Notes: a model not told the origin generated them from the letters alone. DNA of 64,000 nt from Dictyobacter kobayashii (GCF_003967555.1 NZ_BIFS01000001.1:558001-622000), one strand, 5' to 3'; shown: positions 27,244 through 38,631, counted from the first letter of the stretch. Numbers and translations are program-made.

Positions 27244-28785
27244 GTAACTACTCAGTACCTTGAGAAAAGCTGGACAAAGCTGATAAACTAAGAGCATGAC
27301 AGAAGAAGAAGTGAGAAATCTTCAGAAAGCCTACCGAGAGCTCAAAGAGCAAGCAGAGGCATTCAAAGAGCAAGCAGAGCAGAAAGATCGCAGGATCGAA
27401 GAGCTCGAAGGATTGCTCATAGGTGCCTTGTTGCGCATTGAAGAGCTTGAACGGCGATTGGGAAAAGATAGTCATAATAGTAGTAAACCTCCTTCCAGTG
27501 ATGGATTGGGTCGCAAACCTGGCAAACAGCGGCGCAAAAGCGGCAAGACTTCCGGTGGACAAGCCGGTCACCACGGTCATACCCTGATGCAAGCATTGAC
27601 TCCTGATAGCGTCGTGCTTCATCGTCCAACGCACTGTGAAGCATGTCAGTACCCTCTTGAGCAGGAGGCAGCTATCACCAACGAACGCCGTCAAGTCCAC
27701 GATCTGCCCACGTGGCGTTTGCTGGTCGAGGAGCATTGCCGACAAGCAATCTGCTGCCCCTATTGCCAGCATGTGACGCAGGCGTCTTTTCCGGCAGGCG
27801 TCGATGCTGCTGTCCAGTATGGCCCGCAGGTCCAAGCCTTGGCGGTCTATCTTTCCCACTTTCAACTGGTGCCACTGCAACGCACCTGTGAAGCTCTTGC
27901 TGATCTGTGCGGGTGTCAGTTGTCCGAAGGCACGCTGGTCCGTTGGATTGCTCAGGCAGCCAAGACCCTTGAGTCGAGCATCGAGCGGATCAAAACCTTA
28001 CTGCTGGCCAGCCCCTTGCAACATGCTGACGAAACGGGGATGCGTGTCAAAGGCATCTTGCATTGGATGCATCTCAATGCGACTCCCTGGCTCACCCTGT
28101 ACTCCTGGCATCGCAAACGAGGGCATCAGGCTCTGGAGCAGATTGGGATCTGGCCACACTATCAGGGCCGCTCCATGCATGATCGCTGGTCCAGCTATGA
28201 TCGCTACCTCTGTACCCATAGCCTCTGCGGAGCCCACCTGCTACGCGACTGCCTGTATGTCGCCGAACAGGAGAAGCAGCCTTGGGGACAAGCCATGTTC
28301 GATCTGTTGCTGGCGATGAAGCAAGCCGCTGATCGCTGGCGCCTCCAAGGAGCGAGCGCCGTCCCCACCCCGAACGGGAGCAGTGGCTTGCCCAGTATTT
28401 TGCCATTCTGGCCGCTGGCTTTGCCACGCATGCCGCTCAAGCCCCTCCCCAGGAAGTCTGCAGCCCAAACGACAAGGACGCAAAAAACAGGAAGCCTCCA
28501 AGAATCTGCTCGATGCGCTCTTAAAGCGAGCTGATCAAGTGTTGGGTTTTCTGGAGGACCTGTCTGTGCCTTTTACCAACAATCTCGCCGAACGAGATTT
28601 ACGCATGGTGAAAGTGCAGCAAAAGATTTCCGGAACCTTCCGCAGTGACGATGGAGCTACGGCTTTTTGCATCATTCGCAGCTATCTTTCAACCATGCGC
28701 AAGCAGGGGCGCTCAATGCTTGCTGCCATTGCTGCGGTTTTTGCTGGTTCTCCTTTCCCCATTGCATGGGCTACTGAGTAGTTAC
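27244..28785 (+). mobile_element. IS66-family insertion sequence, copy 2 (inverted relative to copy 1)
   Basis: The ends GTAACTACTCAGTA and its complement match copy 1. The element is 1542 bp, two shorter than copy 1. A tracts lie on both sides (8 A left, 3 A right), so an 8-bp duplication cannot be read. It is inserted near the 5' end of hsdR. Confidence 0.9.
27296..28781 (+). pseudogene. IS66-family transposase, copy 2, two single-base deletions
   Basis: It appears identical to the transposase of copy 1 except at two sites: C5 becomes C4 at 28368-28371 and again at 28447-28450. The frame therefore leaves the family sequence after PTP (about residue 360) and returns before SLQPKRQGRKKQ. The C-terminal block FTNNLAERDLRMVKVQQ is intact. 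Copy 1 shows G5 at both matching positions (17992-17996 and 17912-17916). Either this copy is inactivated or the assembly lost one base in each run. Confidence 0.9.
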
Positions 28786-28799
28786 AAACCAGAAAAGAT

Positions 28800-31574
28800 T
28801 TGATTGATCCGGCGTTAAACAAAGCAGGATGGAGCGTGGACAATCCAAACCAGGTAGGACTCGAAATTCCTGTTGATGGTTTTGATCCGCAGGCCTGGGC
28901 AGCATTAAAAGTGAAATTAGATCGCGTTAAAGAAAGCGGCGGCACATATCACGCAAATCTCCCAACGGGTATCAGTGACTACGTGTTGTACCGTTCTAAC
29001 GGCGAGATTCTTGCCATTGTAGAAGCCAAACGAACTAGTGTTGATCCGAGGTTGGCCCAGACGCAAGCGGAGTTTTATGTCACTGAACTAGAAAAGCGCC
29101 AGAGCTTTCGACCGTTTGCCTTTATGACCAATGGAAAAGATATCTACTTCCTGGATGCAGGCAACGAGAATAAGCGTCCAGTAGCGGGCTTTTTCTCACC
29201 ATCTGATCTGGAAAATTTGCTTTCTCTTCGTCAAAATAAAATACCATTACCACTGGTCTCTATTAACACAAGCATTGTTGACCGTATCTATCAACAAGAG
29301 GCTATTCGGCGGGTGTGTGAGACATTTGAACAACAGCATAAACGCAAAGCGCTCCTCGTAATGGCCACGGGAACGGGTAAAACGCGTACAGTGATGGCTC
29401 TGATTGATCTATTCATGCGTGCCAACCAGGCTCGGCGGATTCTCTTTGTGGCTGATCGTGATGCACTGGTACAACAAGCACTTACTGATGGCTTTCAAAA
29501 GTTTTTACCTAATGAGCCATGTCAGCGTATTACTACCCACAAACTTGAGCAATCTAGTCGGCTCTACACCGCCACGCTCCAGACATTGAATCTTTGCTTC
29601 CAATCATTCACTCCAGGTTTTTTTGACCTGATCATCTTTGATGAGGCGCACCGCTCTATCTTTAATAAATGGAATGAGGTGCTACAATACTTCGATGGCC
29701 GCATCATTGGTTTGACCGCTACACCAGCCGATTTCATTGATCGCAATACCTTCTTGACATTTGACTGCAGCAATATGCAACCAACGTATCTCTATCCGTA
29801 TCGACAAGCAGTACAGGAAGGCTATCTAGTAGACTATGCAGTTTTTCAAGCACGTACGAAATTTCAACGAGAAGGTATTAAAGGCATTGACCTGAACGAA
29901 GAAGATCGCAATGCCCTTTATGAGCAAGGTATAGATCCAGATGATCTAGACTTTACCGGAACCGATTTAGAGAGAAATGTCAGTAATAAAGATACTCTAC
30001 GCAGACAATGGCAGGAAATCTGGGATGAGTGCTATAAAGACGAGTCAGGGCAGATTCCTGGCAAAACAATTGTTTTCGCGATGACACAAAAACATGCTTT
30101 ACGACTTGAAGAAACTTTCAATGAGATGTTTCCTCAATATCCTAATATGGTGCGCGTCATCACCTCTAAATCTGATCACAAAGGAAATTCAATCAGGCAG
30201 TTTCGCGAAGAAGAATATCCACGTATTGCGATTACAGTCGATCTGCTAGAGACTGGAATTGATGTTCCCGAGGTGGTTAATTTGGCTTTCATGAAACCAG
30301 TACAATCACGAATTAAGCTAGAACAGATGATTGGCCGAGGGACTCGAAGTCAGGCTGCTTGTCGCTATCTCAATCGACTACCCAACAGAGAAAAGAAGCA
30401 ATTCTTGATTATTGACTTCTGGGAAAATAACTTTAATAAATCAGCAAGCGAAGAACTGAGACAGAGTCTGCCTGTGTTCGTGGCGCTGTTCAATACACGA
30501 ATCAATCTTCTCGAACGCTATCTGGAAAGTGGAAAGCACGAAGCAGAGAAAAACCACATTATCGAGCGCTTACGGGAACAAATCAGTAGAATTCCTGCTG
30601 ACTCATTCTCAGTCAAAAAGTTTGAGGAAGATCTGGAAGAGGTACAGCAGGACTTCTTCTGGCAGTATCTTACGAAGCACAAATTGGATTTACTTAAGCG
30701 CAAGATTGCCCCTTTGCTGCGCTATGTGCCAGCCGTCAACGTCGAGGTGACCACCTTTACCCATAAAGTTGAGCGGCTCAAGCTACAGCTATTCACAGGT
30801 AAAGAGTGGCAAACGACGGCGATATTAATTGCAGATGATGTGAGCCGTTTACCCAACTTCATCGTCCAAGATCAACGCTACAAGCCAGCTATTGACCTTT
30901 GCCTGGCTCCACAGCGACTCCTGGTGTCATCAGCAGAGAAGCTAGATGAGGTAATTGATCTGCTGGCTCCACAGATGAACAAGAGGCGAGAAAAGGCCAA
31001 TACGTTTATCAAACTGGATCTCCCCGATTACATAGATATGCATGGGTATATCTTTCTAAAGGGAGGAAGTGAGCGGGTCTATGTTGAGGAATATCGCCGG
31101 CGCGTAGATGAGCATATTTTACAGTTGATTGATACACATCCCACGCTAGAGGCTATTACGCAAGATAAAGAGGTCTCAGACCAGCAATTGCTTGAACTGG
31201 AACGCACACTGCATAAAGATCTAGGACAGGGAGAGGTCGAGCTGACAGAAGAGCATATACGAATGGCTTATGGCATGAAAATAGGAAGTTTGATTGAGTT
31301 TGTGCGCAACCTGCTAGAGCTGGACGGCATTCCGGATTATAATGATATTGTACGTCGCCAATTTAAGGGTTATACTACTCAGCATATCTTTAACTCGGAT
31401 CAACTTCGTTTTTTGAGTGCGCTGGAGAATTTCTTTCTGCAAAAACGGCGTCTACATCGGGTTGATCTGTATCAGGAACCATTTACAAGATTCGGGGTGG
31501 ATGCAGTGGAACGGCTGTTTACAAAAGAACAGATCGACGACCTCATCAACTTCACCAACTCACTTGCTGCTTAG
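28800..31574 (+). CDS. hsdR: Type I restriction enzyme R subunit (EcoEI-like), native start displaced by IS66
   Basis: From the in-frame TTG at 28800 the product has 924 residues. The N-terminal nuclease domain has D60 and E75-A-K77 (ILAIVEAKRTS). The helicase core follows: Walker A MATGTGKT at about 188-195, FDEAHRS near 280, GLTATP near 302, and LLETGIDVPEV with QMIGRGTRSQ. The C-terminal half is the long helical EcoEI-type region. The R subunit translocates DNA and cuts after HsdM and HsdS bind unmethylated sites. hsdM follows 16 bp later. The true first codons lie at 27219, before the IS66. Expression would need TTG 28800 or another internal start and a promoter reading out of the IS. Confidence 0.9.
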   Translation: MIDPALNKAGWSVDNPNQVGLEIPVDGFDPQAWAALKVKLDRVKESGGTYHANLPTGISDYVLYRSNGEILAIVEAKRTSVDPRLAQTQAEFYVTELEKRQSFRPFAFMTNGKDIYFLDAGNENKRPVAGFFSPSDLENLLSLRQNKIPLPLVSINTSIVDRIYQQEAIRRVCETFEQQHKRKALLVMATGTGKTRTVMALIDLFMRANQARRILFVADRDALVQQALTDGFQKFLPNEPCQRITTHKLEQSSRLYTATLQTLNLCFQSFTPGFFDLIIFDEAHRSIFNKWNEVLQYFDGRIIGLTATPADFIDRNTFLTFDCSNMQPTYLYPYRQAVQEGYLVDYAVFQARTKFQREGIKGIDLNEEDRNALYEQGIDPDDLDFTGTDLERNVSNKDTLRRQWQEIWDECYKDESGQIPGKTIVFAMTQKHALRLEETFNEMFPQYPNMVRVITSKSDHKGNSIRQFREEEYPRIAITVDLLETGIDVPEVVNLAFMKPVQSRIKLEQMIGRGTRSQAACRYLNRLPNREKKQFLIIDFWENNFNKSASEELRQSLPVFVALFNTRINLLERYLESGKHEAEKNHIIERLREQISRIPADSFSVKKFEEDLEEVQQDFFWQYLTKHKLDLLKRKIAPLLRYVPAVNVEVTTFTHKVERLKLQLFTGKEWQTTAILIADDVSRLPNFIVQDQRYKPAIDLCLAPQRLLVSSAEKLDEVIDLLAPQMNKRREKANTFIKLDLPDYIDMHGYIFLKGGSERVYVEEYRRRVDEHILQLIDTHPTLEAITQDKEVSDQQLLELERTLHKDLGQGEVELTEEHIRMAYGMKIGSLIEFVRNLLELDGIPDYNDIVRRQFKGYTTQHIFNSDQLRFLSALENFFLQKRRLHRVDLYQEPFTRFGVDAVERLFTKEQIDDLINFTNSLAA

Positions 31575-31590
31575 GAGTTTATGATAAACC

Positions 31591-33368
31591 ATGCTTACTG
31601 ATCCTAAATTACGTTCACAGGTTGATGCACTCTGGGATAAGCTCTGGACAGGGGGACTTTCCAATCCCCTTGATGCCATCGAACAACTTTCTTACTTGAT
31701 CTTTTTAAAACGCCTGGATGACGAAGAAAATCGTCAGGAAAAACTGGCCAGATTACGAGATGAGAACTATGCAGCGCGTATTCCAGAAGAGATGCGCTGG
31801 CGCTACTGGTCAAAACTAACTGGTTCCAACGTCTTGCAACACTTGCGTGACAAAGTATTTCCCTGGTTTCGTCAATTAGGTAACAGTGAACGTGTTCAAA
31901 ATGCAGCAGGCGTGTTCCCTGACAATGAGACAGAGACGCTACAGGAGAAAAAAAATAGCTTTGAACTCTACATGCAAAATGCCGAGTTCAAAATCAACAA
32001 AGCCAGCCTATTGATCGAGGCCTGCAACCTGATTGACCAGATGCAGATTTCTGCGCAAAATCAAGACGTGCAGGGAGATCTATACGAATACCTCCTCAGC
32101 AAATTGAGTACAGCTGGTCGCAATGGCCAATTCCGCACCCCCGCCACATTATTCGTATGATGGTACAAATGATCGATCCCAAACCAAATGAGAAAATTGG
32201 CGACCTCGCCGCTGGCACAGGAGGTTTTCTAGTCAACGCCTATCAATATATTTTAGAACAGAAAACCCCATCTGAGCATCTGAGCTATGATACAGATAAC
32301 TGGCCACATCACGTCACCGGTGAATTACTGACCGAAGAAGAGCGCCAATTTCTCCAGAAAGAAGCTTTTCGCGGCTATGATAACGATTCTGGCATGACCA
32401 TGCTACGAATTGGTTCGATGAACCTGATTTTGCATGGTATTGAGCAGCCACGCTTTTACTACACTGATACGCTTTCCAAAGAGTTTAATGAGGCCAAAGA
32501 CTACGATGTTATCCTGATGAATCCGCCCTTCAAAGGTGCCGTCGATCCCAACGACATCAATCCGACTCTTTCTACAGCGAATACTACCAAATCAGAGCTC
32601 CTTTTTCTGCATATTATCCTGCGTGTTCTGGATAGCGGCGGACGCAGCGCAGTCATCATACCAGATGGCGTACTCTTCGGCTCCAGCAAAGCCCATATCA
32701 ATATTCGTAAAAAGCTCATCAATGAGAATAAACTGGATGGCATCATCTGTATGCCCAGCGGTGTCTTTAAGCCCTACGCTGGTGTCTCCACGGCTATTTT
32801 ATTCTTTACACGTGGAGGAACAACAGATAAGATATGGTTCTACGATATGGAGCACGATGGCCTCTCGCTAGATGACAAACGCCAACCAATAGCAGAAAAC
32901 GATATTCCTGATATTTTAGCCTGCTGGCGCAAAAGGCATGATCCAACATTTCAAACTGAGCGAGAGCAGCGATTGTAGCATTTGAGGGAACAAGTCACTC
33001 CCTTAAAAGTGGAAAAGCTGCGGCTCCAAGCTGAGATTAATTGCCTGACCTTTGAAAGCGCTATAGCACCCGAAAACGACCAGCAGGCCCGCACTCAACT
33101 TGAGGCCGCTCAAAGCCAGATATCCGAGATTCAAGCCCAGATTAGTCCTTTACAGTGGGAAATAAACCAGCTGACACGTCAATTTTGGGTTACAAAAGAC
33201 CAAGTAAGCAAAAATAAATATGATCTATCCGCAAGCCGTTATCGAGAATTGGAACAAGATGAAGCGTATTATGAATCTTCAAAAACAACTGCAGATCGTA
33301 TACTAATTTTAGAAAAAAAGATGATTGAGGAAATACAGGAATTAGAGAGGATGCTTCATGAAATCTAA
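31591..33368 (+). CDS. hsdM: Type I DNA methyltransferase M subunit, one frameshift and one in-frame stop
   Basis: The N-terminal helical domain (LRSQVDALWDKLW...EQLSYLIFLKRLDDEE) leads to NGQFRTP. The frame breaks near 32145 at a C run (one C short) and resumes as RHIIRMMVQM. The SAM motif DLAAGTGGFL and the catalytic VILMNPPF (NPPF, N6-adenine type) follow. A TAG at 32976-32978 then stops the frame, yet the downstream sequence to 33368 continues in the same frame with a coiled coil and NKYDLSASRYREL, the usual HsdM end. Joined length is about 592 codons. It overlaps hsdS by 11 bp. It methylates the target chosen by HsdS. Confidence 0.85.
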
Positions 33369-34639
33369 AAAACTTTCAGAAATTGCAGATATCATCATGG
33401 GTCAAAGCCCCTCCTCCTCATCATACAACTTACAAGGCCAAGGGTTACCATTTTTTCAAGGAAAAGCAGACTTTGGAGATTTATATCCAAGGCAAGAGTA
33501 TTTTGTACAAAACCGCAGAAAATTGCTGAAGCTGGAGACATTTTAATATCGGTCAGGGCTCCCGTAGGACCAACCAATATAAATCTCAAACAATCTTGCA
33601 TTGGACGCGGTTTGGCGTCACTGCGCTGCAGGGATAAATCTGCTACCAAGTATTTACTGTACTTTTTACGTTTCTATGAATCACAACTAGCACAAACATC
33701 CAGGGATCAACCTTTGATGCTATTAGTAGAGATGATTTAGAAAATGTGCGTATCCCCTTACCCTCATCACCTAATGAACAAAAACGTATCGCCACTATCC
33801 TCGAAAAAGCAGATCGTCTGCAGAGGCTAAGGCGGTATGCCTTGGAGTTGAGCGAGACATATTTGCAGTCTGTGTTTTTGGAAATGTTTTCAGCAAATAT
33901 AGACACTCATTGGCCAAATATAAGCATAGAGTCACTTGCTCAAGAGAGAAAAGGTGCAATTCGTACGGGTCCATTCGGAAGCCAGCTTTTACATTCAGAG
34001 TTCGTGAAAGAAGGGATTGCTGTACTAGGCATTGATAATGCAGTACAAAATCGTTTCGAATGGGGAGCTCGGAGATTTATAGCTGAGGAGAAATACCAAG
34101 AACTAAAAAGATACAGGGTGTTTCCAGGCGATGTAATTATTACAATTATGGGAACTCCTGGAAGGTGTGCAGTTATACCTGAAAATATTCCTCTTGCTAT
34201 CAATACAAAACATTTATGTTGTATCACATTAGATCAAGATAAATGCTTACCCACCTACTTAAAATTCTGTTTTCTCACTCACCCCTCTGTGCTACGCCAA
34301 TTGAATGTATCAGAACGTGGAGCTGTCATGCCAGGGCTAAATATGGAGATCATTAAAGAACTTATTGTTCCACATCCACCACTTACTCTTCAGCAAAAAT
34401 TCGTAGATATTGCTCAGAGGTTTGAGCGTCTTCAAGCTCAACAAAGAGAAGCGGAGCGACAAGCGGAACATTTATTCCAAACGCTGCTGCACAAAGCCTT
34501 TCAGGGTGAGCTAAGTTTGGATGAGGATAAGGTATTGATACCAGATGTGGAGGTAACTAAACAGCAGGCGCTTGTTCTAACAGATGTTATTGATCCTATC
34601 AGTAAGGATGCTTATCAAATGGCATTGCCACTAGAGTAA
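33358..34639 (+). CDS. hsdS: Type I restriction specificity subunit S, two frameshifts
   Basis: ATG at 33358 overlaps the hsdM end. The first half reads KKLSEIADIIMGQSPSS, the usual start of a target recognition domain, breaks near 33520 (A run one short), then reads ISVRAPVGPTNI and breaks again near 33700 (G run one short) before DAISRDDLENVRIP. The conserved spacer helix PSSPNEQKRIATILEKADRLQ follows, then a second recognition domain (IRTGPFGSQLLHSEF, GDVIITIMGTPGR) and the C-terminal helix HLFQTLLHKAFQGEL. The 1282 nt fit two missing bases and about 428 codons. It sets DNA specificity for HsdM and HsdR. Confidence 0.85.
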
Positions 34640-34852
34640 GCTAAATCATATGAAAATTAAAGCGAGGGGTACAGTAAGCTTCCTCTCTATATTAGAGGAA
34701 GCAGAATTTTTCCTACAATAAAATATTTAGAGCAAAAGTAGCAGAAGATAGAACATTGGCAAAATTGACTTCGGAGGAATTACTAACCATAAAAAAAACA
34801 GATTCTCGAAGAGAGAGTTATAGAGCAACAACGAATTTCTAAGGAGGAAGCA

Positions 34853-35224
34853 TTGAAAGAAGAGCAAACTAATGAATACATTACATGGTTGACAGAAGCA
34901 AAACAGAGGCATCATCAGATCGAGAGCGTTGTTTTCGCTCTTTATGAAGAAGTCGATAAACTGTCTCGCAAATGGCCTACTATGCCAATAACACAATTGA
35001 CACTAAATAAGACAAACAAAGTAATCAAGAGTTTCAAGGATCTTCTAAAAAACGAAGACGATGATTTTGCTGAAGATATTAACGAAATTATTCCAGCAGG
35101 TGATTTACCAGAAATGCGTGACCTTGTTCTAATTTTAAGTCAGGTGCGAGCGGCACTAGGCCGCTTTGAGAACAAATATCAGAATGAGTGGCGTAAGCTA
35201 GATCGTAATGAGTACTATGTTTAA
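34853..35224 (+). CDS. Coiled-coil hypothetical protein preceding a nuclease-like gene
   Basis: From TTG 34853 the product has 123 residues, highly charged and mostly helical (EEQTNEYITWLTEAKQRHH, VFALYEEVDKLSRKW), with an acidic patch NEDDDFAEDINEI. Its frame continues upstream through a Glu/Lys-rich coil (ILEERVIEQQRISKEEA) to an A8 tract at 34791-34798. One base there decides whether it extends to about 34700, so the true N-terminus may be longer. It overlaps the next gene by 17 bp, a sign of coupled expression. No family was recognised. It may be the partner of the nuclease-like protein at 35208. Confidence 0.6.
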   Translation: MKEEQTNEYITWLTEAKQRHHQIESVVFALYEEVDKLSRKWPTMPITQLTLNKTNKVIKSFKDLLKNEDDDFAEDINEIIPAGDLPEMRDLVLILSQVRAALGRFENKYQNEWRKLDRNEYYV

Positions 35225-36648
35225 TAAAAAACTATTGCTGCCCCATAGCTTTGGACTATCTTTCACACAATCGGAGGTCGATTTTGTCATACCTGATTTG
35301 ACAACTGACATTCCTTTATGTATTGATCCATTTTTGCTCTATAGGAGCAAAGATGCATTACTAAGTAACCAGCACCAAAACCTGCTTGCTATATTCAACC
35401 AAGGCATCCGATATTACCGAGAGGGTAAAGAGAAAGAGCTTGCCCATCTTATTGATTTTCCAGAAGCGAATGAAATTAGCTTTGGTTATAGCGATAGACA
35501 TAGCAAGGGGAGTGGTCTAGGAACTCAGCTTAATCAACTGCTTTCCAATACTCTGTCTGCTAGCGAACCACTTCAGGTACGCGGACTTCGTCATATTGAA
35601 GAACTACAGCTTGTCTCTATTGGAATTGGAGCAGACCGAGTTAGTGATATTGCGGCCAATGTCCTCAAGGAGTTCTTGATCAATTATACCCAAAAGCAGG
35701 CTAAACTTTGGAATATTCCTTTAACTCCAGGCCTGCCAATCTCACACTATTTTGATTTTGAGAGTTGGGAATGGTCTGATGGTTATTTTGATCTTCCAAA
35801 AAATCCTATAACTGGAGATCCGATCCTACTAGTTCCACGTCGTATAGTGCGTAGGCTTCCCTGGATAAACTATGATGACTTTGTTAATCACGAGCTTAAA
35901 ATGTTTCTGCGTCCAACCCCCAATAAACGAATGCCAACTTATCCAGGTATGGCAAAACAAGAGAAACTTCAAATTGCCAAGCAAGAAGTTGTCAAGCTTA
36001 CGCGGGAGAGCCTTACATTATTAGATCAATATATCAGGCGCAAGGAAAAAGAGGGTAGTCAAGCAGAACCTTTACTCACTCATGAGCAGGCAGGCGACAC
36101 TACATCTAACTACCAGATTGGAGAAAACTTCATTGCTCGGTTAAACAACCTGCCTAGTGGACGCGCTACCGCAAATGAATACCAACGGCTCATCTTCGAG
36201 ATCTTGAATTATTTGTTTGAGCCGGAACTAACGATGGTGAATTAGAGGTTAAGACCTATCAGGGAACAGAGCGACGAGACATAGTTTATACAAATGAAGC
36301 TGAAAAATCGTTTTGGGGTATGTTAGAGACACTTATAAAAGCCTGTTTGTGATGTTTGAGAATAAAAATGTAGAGAAAGTAGAACTTGAACACATAAATC
36401 AGACGGCTAATTACTTGGGAGCAAGGTTGGGCATGTTAGGATTTGTTACCACCAGAAAGCAGCCAGGTGATAACATTATTCAAAAAATATACGCTATTTA
36501 CAATGATACGCCGAGTATACCTCGAAAGACGATACTCATATTGACAGATGAGGATATCAAACTAATGATCCGCCTCAAGCAAGAAAATAATAATCCTGCA
36601 ACCCATGTGCAAAAAATCTATAGACGCTTTCAGACGCGCGTACAATAA
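35208..36648 (+). CDS. PD-(D/E)xK nuclease-like protein with large N-terminal domain, two frameshifts
   Basis: Joined length is about 479 residues, with breaks near 36230 (AA for AAA) and 36318 (GGGG for GGGGG). The N-terminal 300 residues (VDFVIPDLTTDIPLCIDPFLLY, RGLRHIEELQLVSIGIGADR, DPILLVPRRIVRRLPWINYDD) form a domain I believe is widespread but cannot name. The C-terminal 140 residues look like a restriction-endonuclease fold, with RRDIVYTN (D358) and FVMFENKN (E385-x-K387), then a long helix and ILTDEDI. It sits between the type I RM genes and a TIR-NACHT gene, so an antiphage role is inferred. Confidence 0.65.
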
Positions 36649-36863
36649 TAAATTGAAAGTACCCAAGCATATAGAATATACTTGATCATAATATATTTAC
36701 TGTATTATGGCTGTTAAAAATAGTAGATATTTGTCAGAACATGAAGTCGCCATAGAGCAGTTTAGCGGGTTTGGATATAGTATAACAAGCCCATCTATCT
36801 TTTGCGAGCCAATGACTATACTACAAAATATACGCTAGCAGTAAAGAGGGGGCTACTTTTAAT

Positions 36864-38499
36864 ATGAAACACCAGTCGCGACAAGTCACTCTTTCTGTTT
36901 ACTATTCTTATGCGTCATCTGATGAATATCTCTGTAATCAACTTTCTAAACATCTAGCCCCACTTGTGCATATTGGAATAGTAAAAGAGTGGTTTGAGTA
37001 TCTTATCACACCTGGGAAAAATTATGCGGAGGAGAAGAGACATGCACTCGAAGCTTCAAATCTTATTCTCTTGTTAATAAGTTCAGATTACTTGGCCTCT
37101 GATGAATGTTTTCGAGAAATGCGCTTTGCACTAGAACACCATAGAAGAGACAAAGTACAAGTTGTACCTATTATTTTGCGCCCCTGTCTCTGGGATGTAA
37201 CCCTCTTGCTCGCCTACACTGCTTGCCTCGCAATGGTCAAGCAGTAACTACCTGGGGCGAACAAATTGATCAAGCATTTCTTGATATAGCTCAGGGTTTA
37301 TATGAGATGATCAAATCTCTGTTAGTTGCAGATCTTGCTATCTCTCAAAAAGAGCAACAACTACGTAGCCAGTTAATAAAGAAAGTACATACAATCTGGA
37401 TCGAAGGCAAACTAAAAACCTCTCTTCATGGGTCTCGCGAAATCGATCTTCACTTAGAGGATCAATCAGATATGCTGGAAGATCCCTGGAAATTCAATGT
37501 ATGGAGCTTAACAATACAAGATTCTAACCAGGCTCCGCGCCAACTTTCCGAAAGCACAAATATTGTTCAGATTTATGATGCTTCCGACAATGAATTACTT
37601 ATACTCGGAGAACCTGGGGCAGGTAAAACTACCGCACTCCTGCAATTGACCCGTGTATTATTGCAAAGAGCAAAAGATAATACAGCTAATCCTGTACCAG
37701 TCGTCTTTAATCTCTCCTCCTGGGGACAAGAACAATTACCATTAACGGACTGGATGATTAAAGAATTATCTCGTCTGTATAATATTCCGAGTGAAATCGG
37801 GCAAAGCTGGATTAAAAAGAATCAGATACTTCCAATGCTTGACAGTTTAGACGAAATTGCTGGGGAAGTTTCGCTTGAGGCTTGTATTCAAGCTATTATT
37901 AACTATCATCAAAATTTTCACGGACTAAATGGAACTCCTTTGGTTATTTGCTGCCGTACTTTACAATATTCAATGCTCTCTACAAAGTTGCCGCTAAATC
38001 GAGCGGTCCAACTTCTTCCGTTGACGAGTGAGGAAATACAGCAATATTTACAACAGGCAGGCAGTGAATTAACTCACTTAAGTGAGTTAATTCTTGGAAA
38101 TGATGAATTTGCCAACATTACTCGTAATCCTTAATGCTTAGTATTTTTAATTCAGCGTATCAAAATGGAACGTTAACAAATTTTCTTAGGGAAATGCAGC
38201 AAGGAAACTCTATGCATAACGTAGTTGCTATATATATTGAAAGAACTCTTAAATATGGGAAATTACGTACTGGTACCCCAGAGCTGTTCCACAAATGGCT
38301 TACCAAACTAGCTCAGTATATGTTTCAACAAGATCAAACAATGATTCAAGCCAAAGATCTTCCATCAGATTTGTTTCCAAGGGATATCGAGTCTTTTCTT
38401 GATGAAGCAGTGGAACGGCTTATTCTCCGCAAAGTAAGCAACAGGTACATTTTCATACATCGTCTATTGCTCGACTACTTTGCCGAGTTAGAAGACTAA
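36864..38499 (+). CDS. TIR-NACHT (STAND) defence-type protein, two frameshifts
   Basis: The three pieces join at 37203 (CCC for CCCC) and 38131 (TT for TTT) into about 545 residues. The TIR domain (1-125) has SVYYSYASSDEYL and SSDYLASDECFRE, with E85 in the S-x-x-C-x-x-E catalytic position of NAD-cleaving TIRs. The NACHT ATPase has Walker A LGEPGAGKTTAL near residue 249, Walker B ILPMLDSLDEI near 323, CCRTLQY and FANITRNPLMLSIF. The C-terminal 120 residues (FIHRLLLDYFAELED) end the winged-helix region, without LRR, TPR or WD repeats. Such proteins sense phage and deplete NAD or signal cell death. Flanking genes on both sides are defence-like. Confidence 0.85.
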
Positions 38500-38631
38500 G
38501 TATTTCTCTAGAATATTGTGTTTAGGTTAACACAGTCTGGAATGAGCCTCGTCAGTTCAGGTGTCAATGTTAAAAATTTCGTAAGGTAACTCTAGATTTA
38601 TAATATGCCAGCGCTAACTTTTTCACATCTA

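Noticed and set aside
36727..36815. Possible tRNA-like or hairpin RNA before the TIR-NACHT gene
   Set aside because: Only one weak 7-bp stem could be drawn and no anticodon or T-loop consensus is present.
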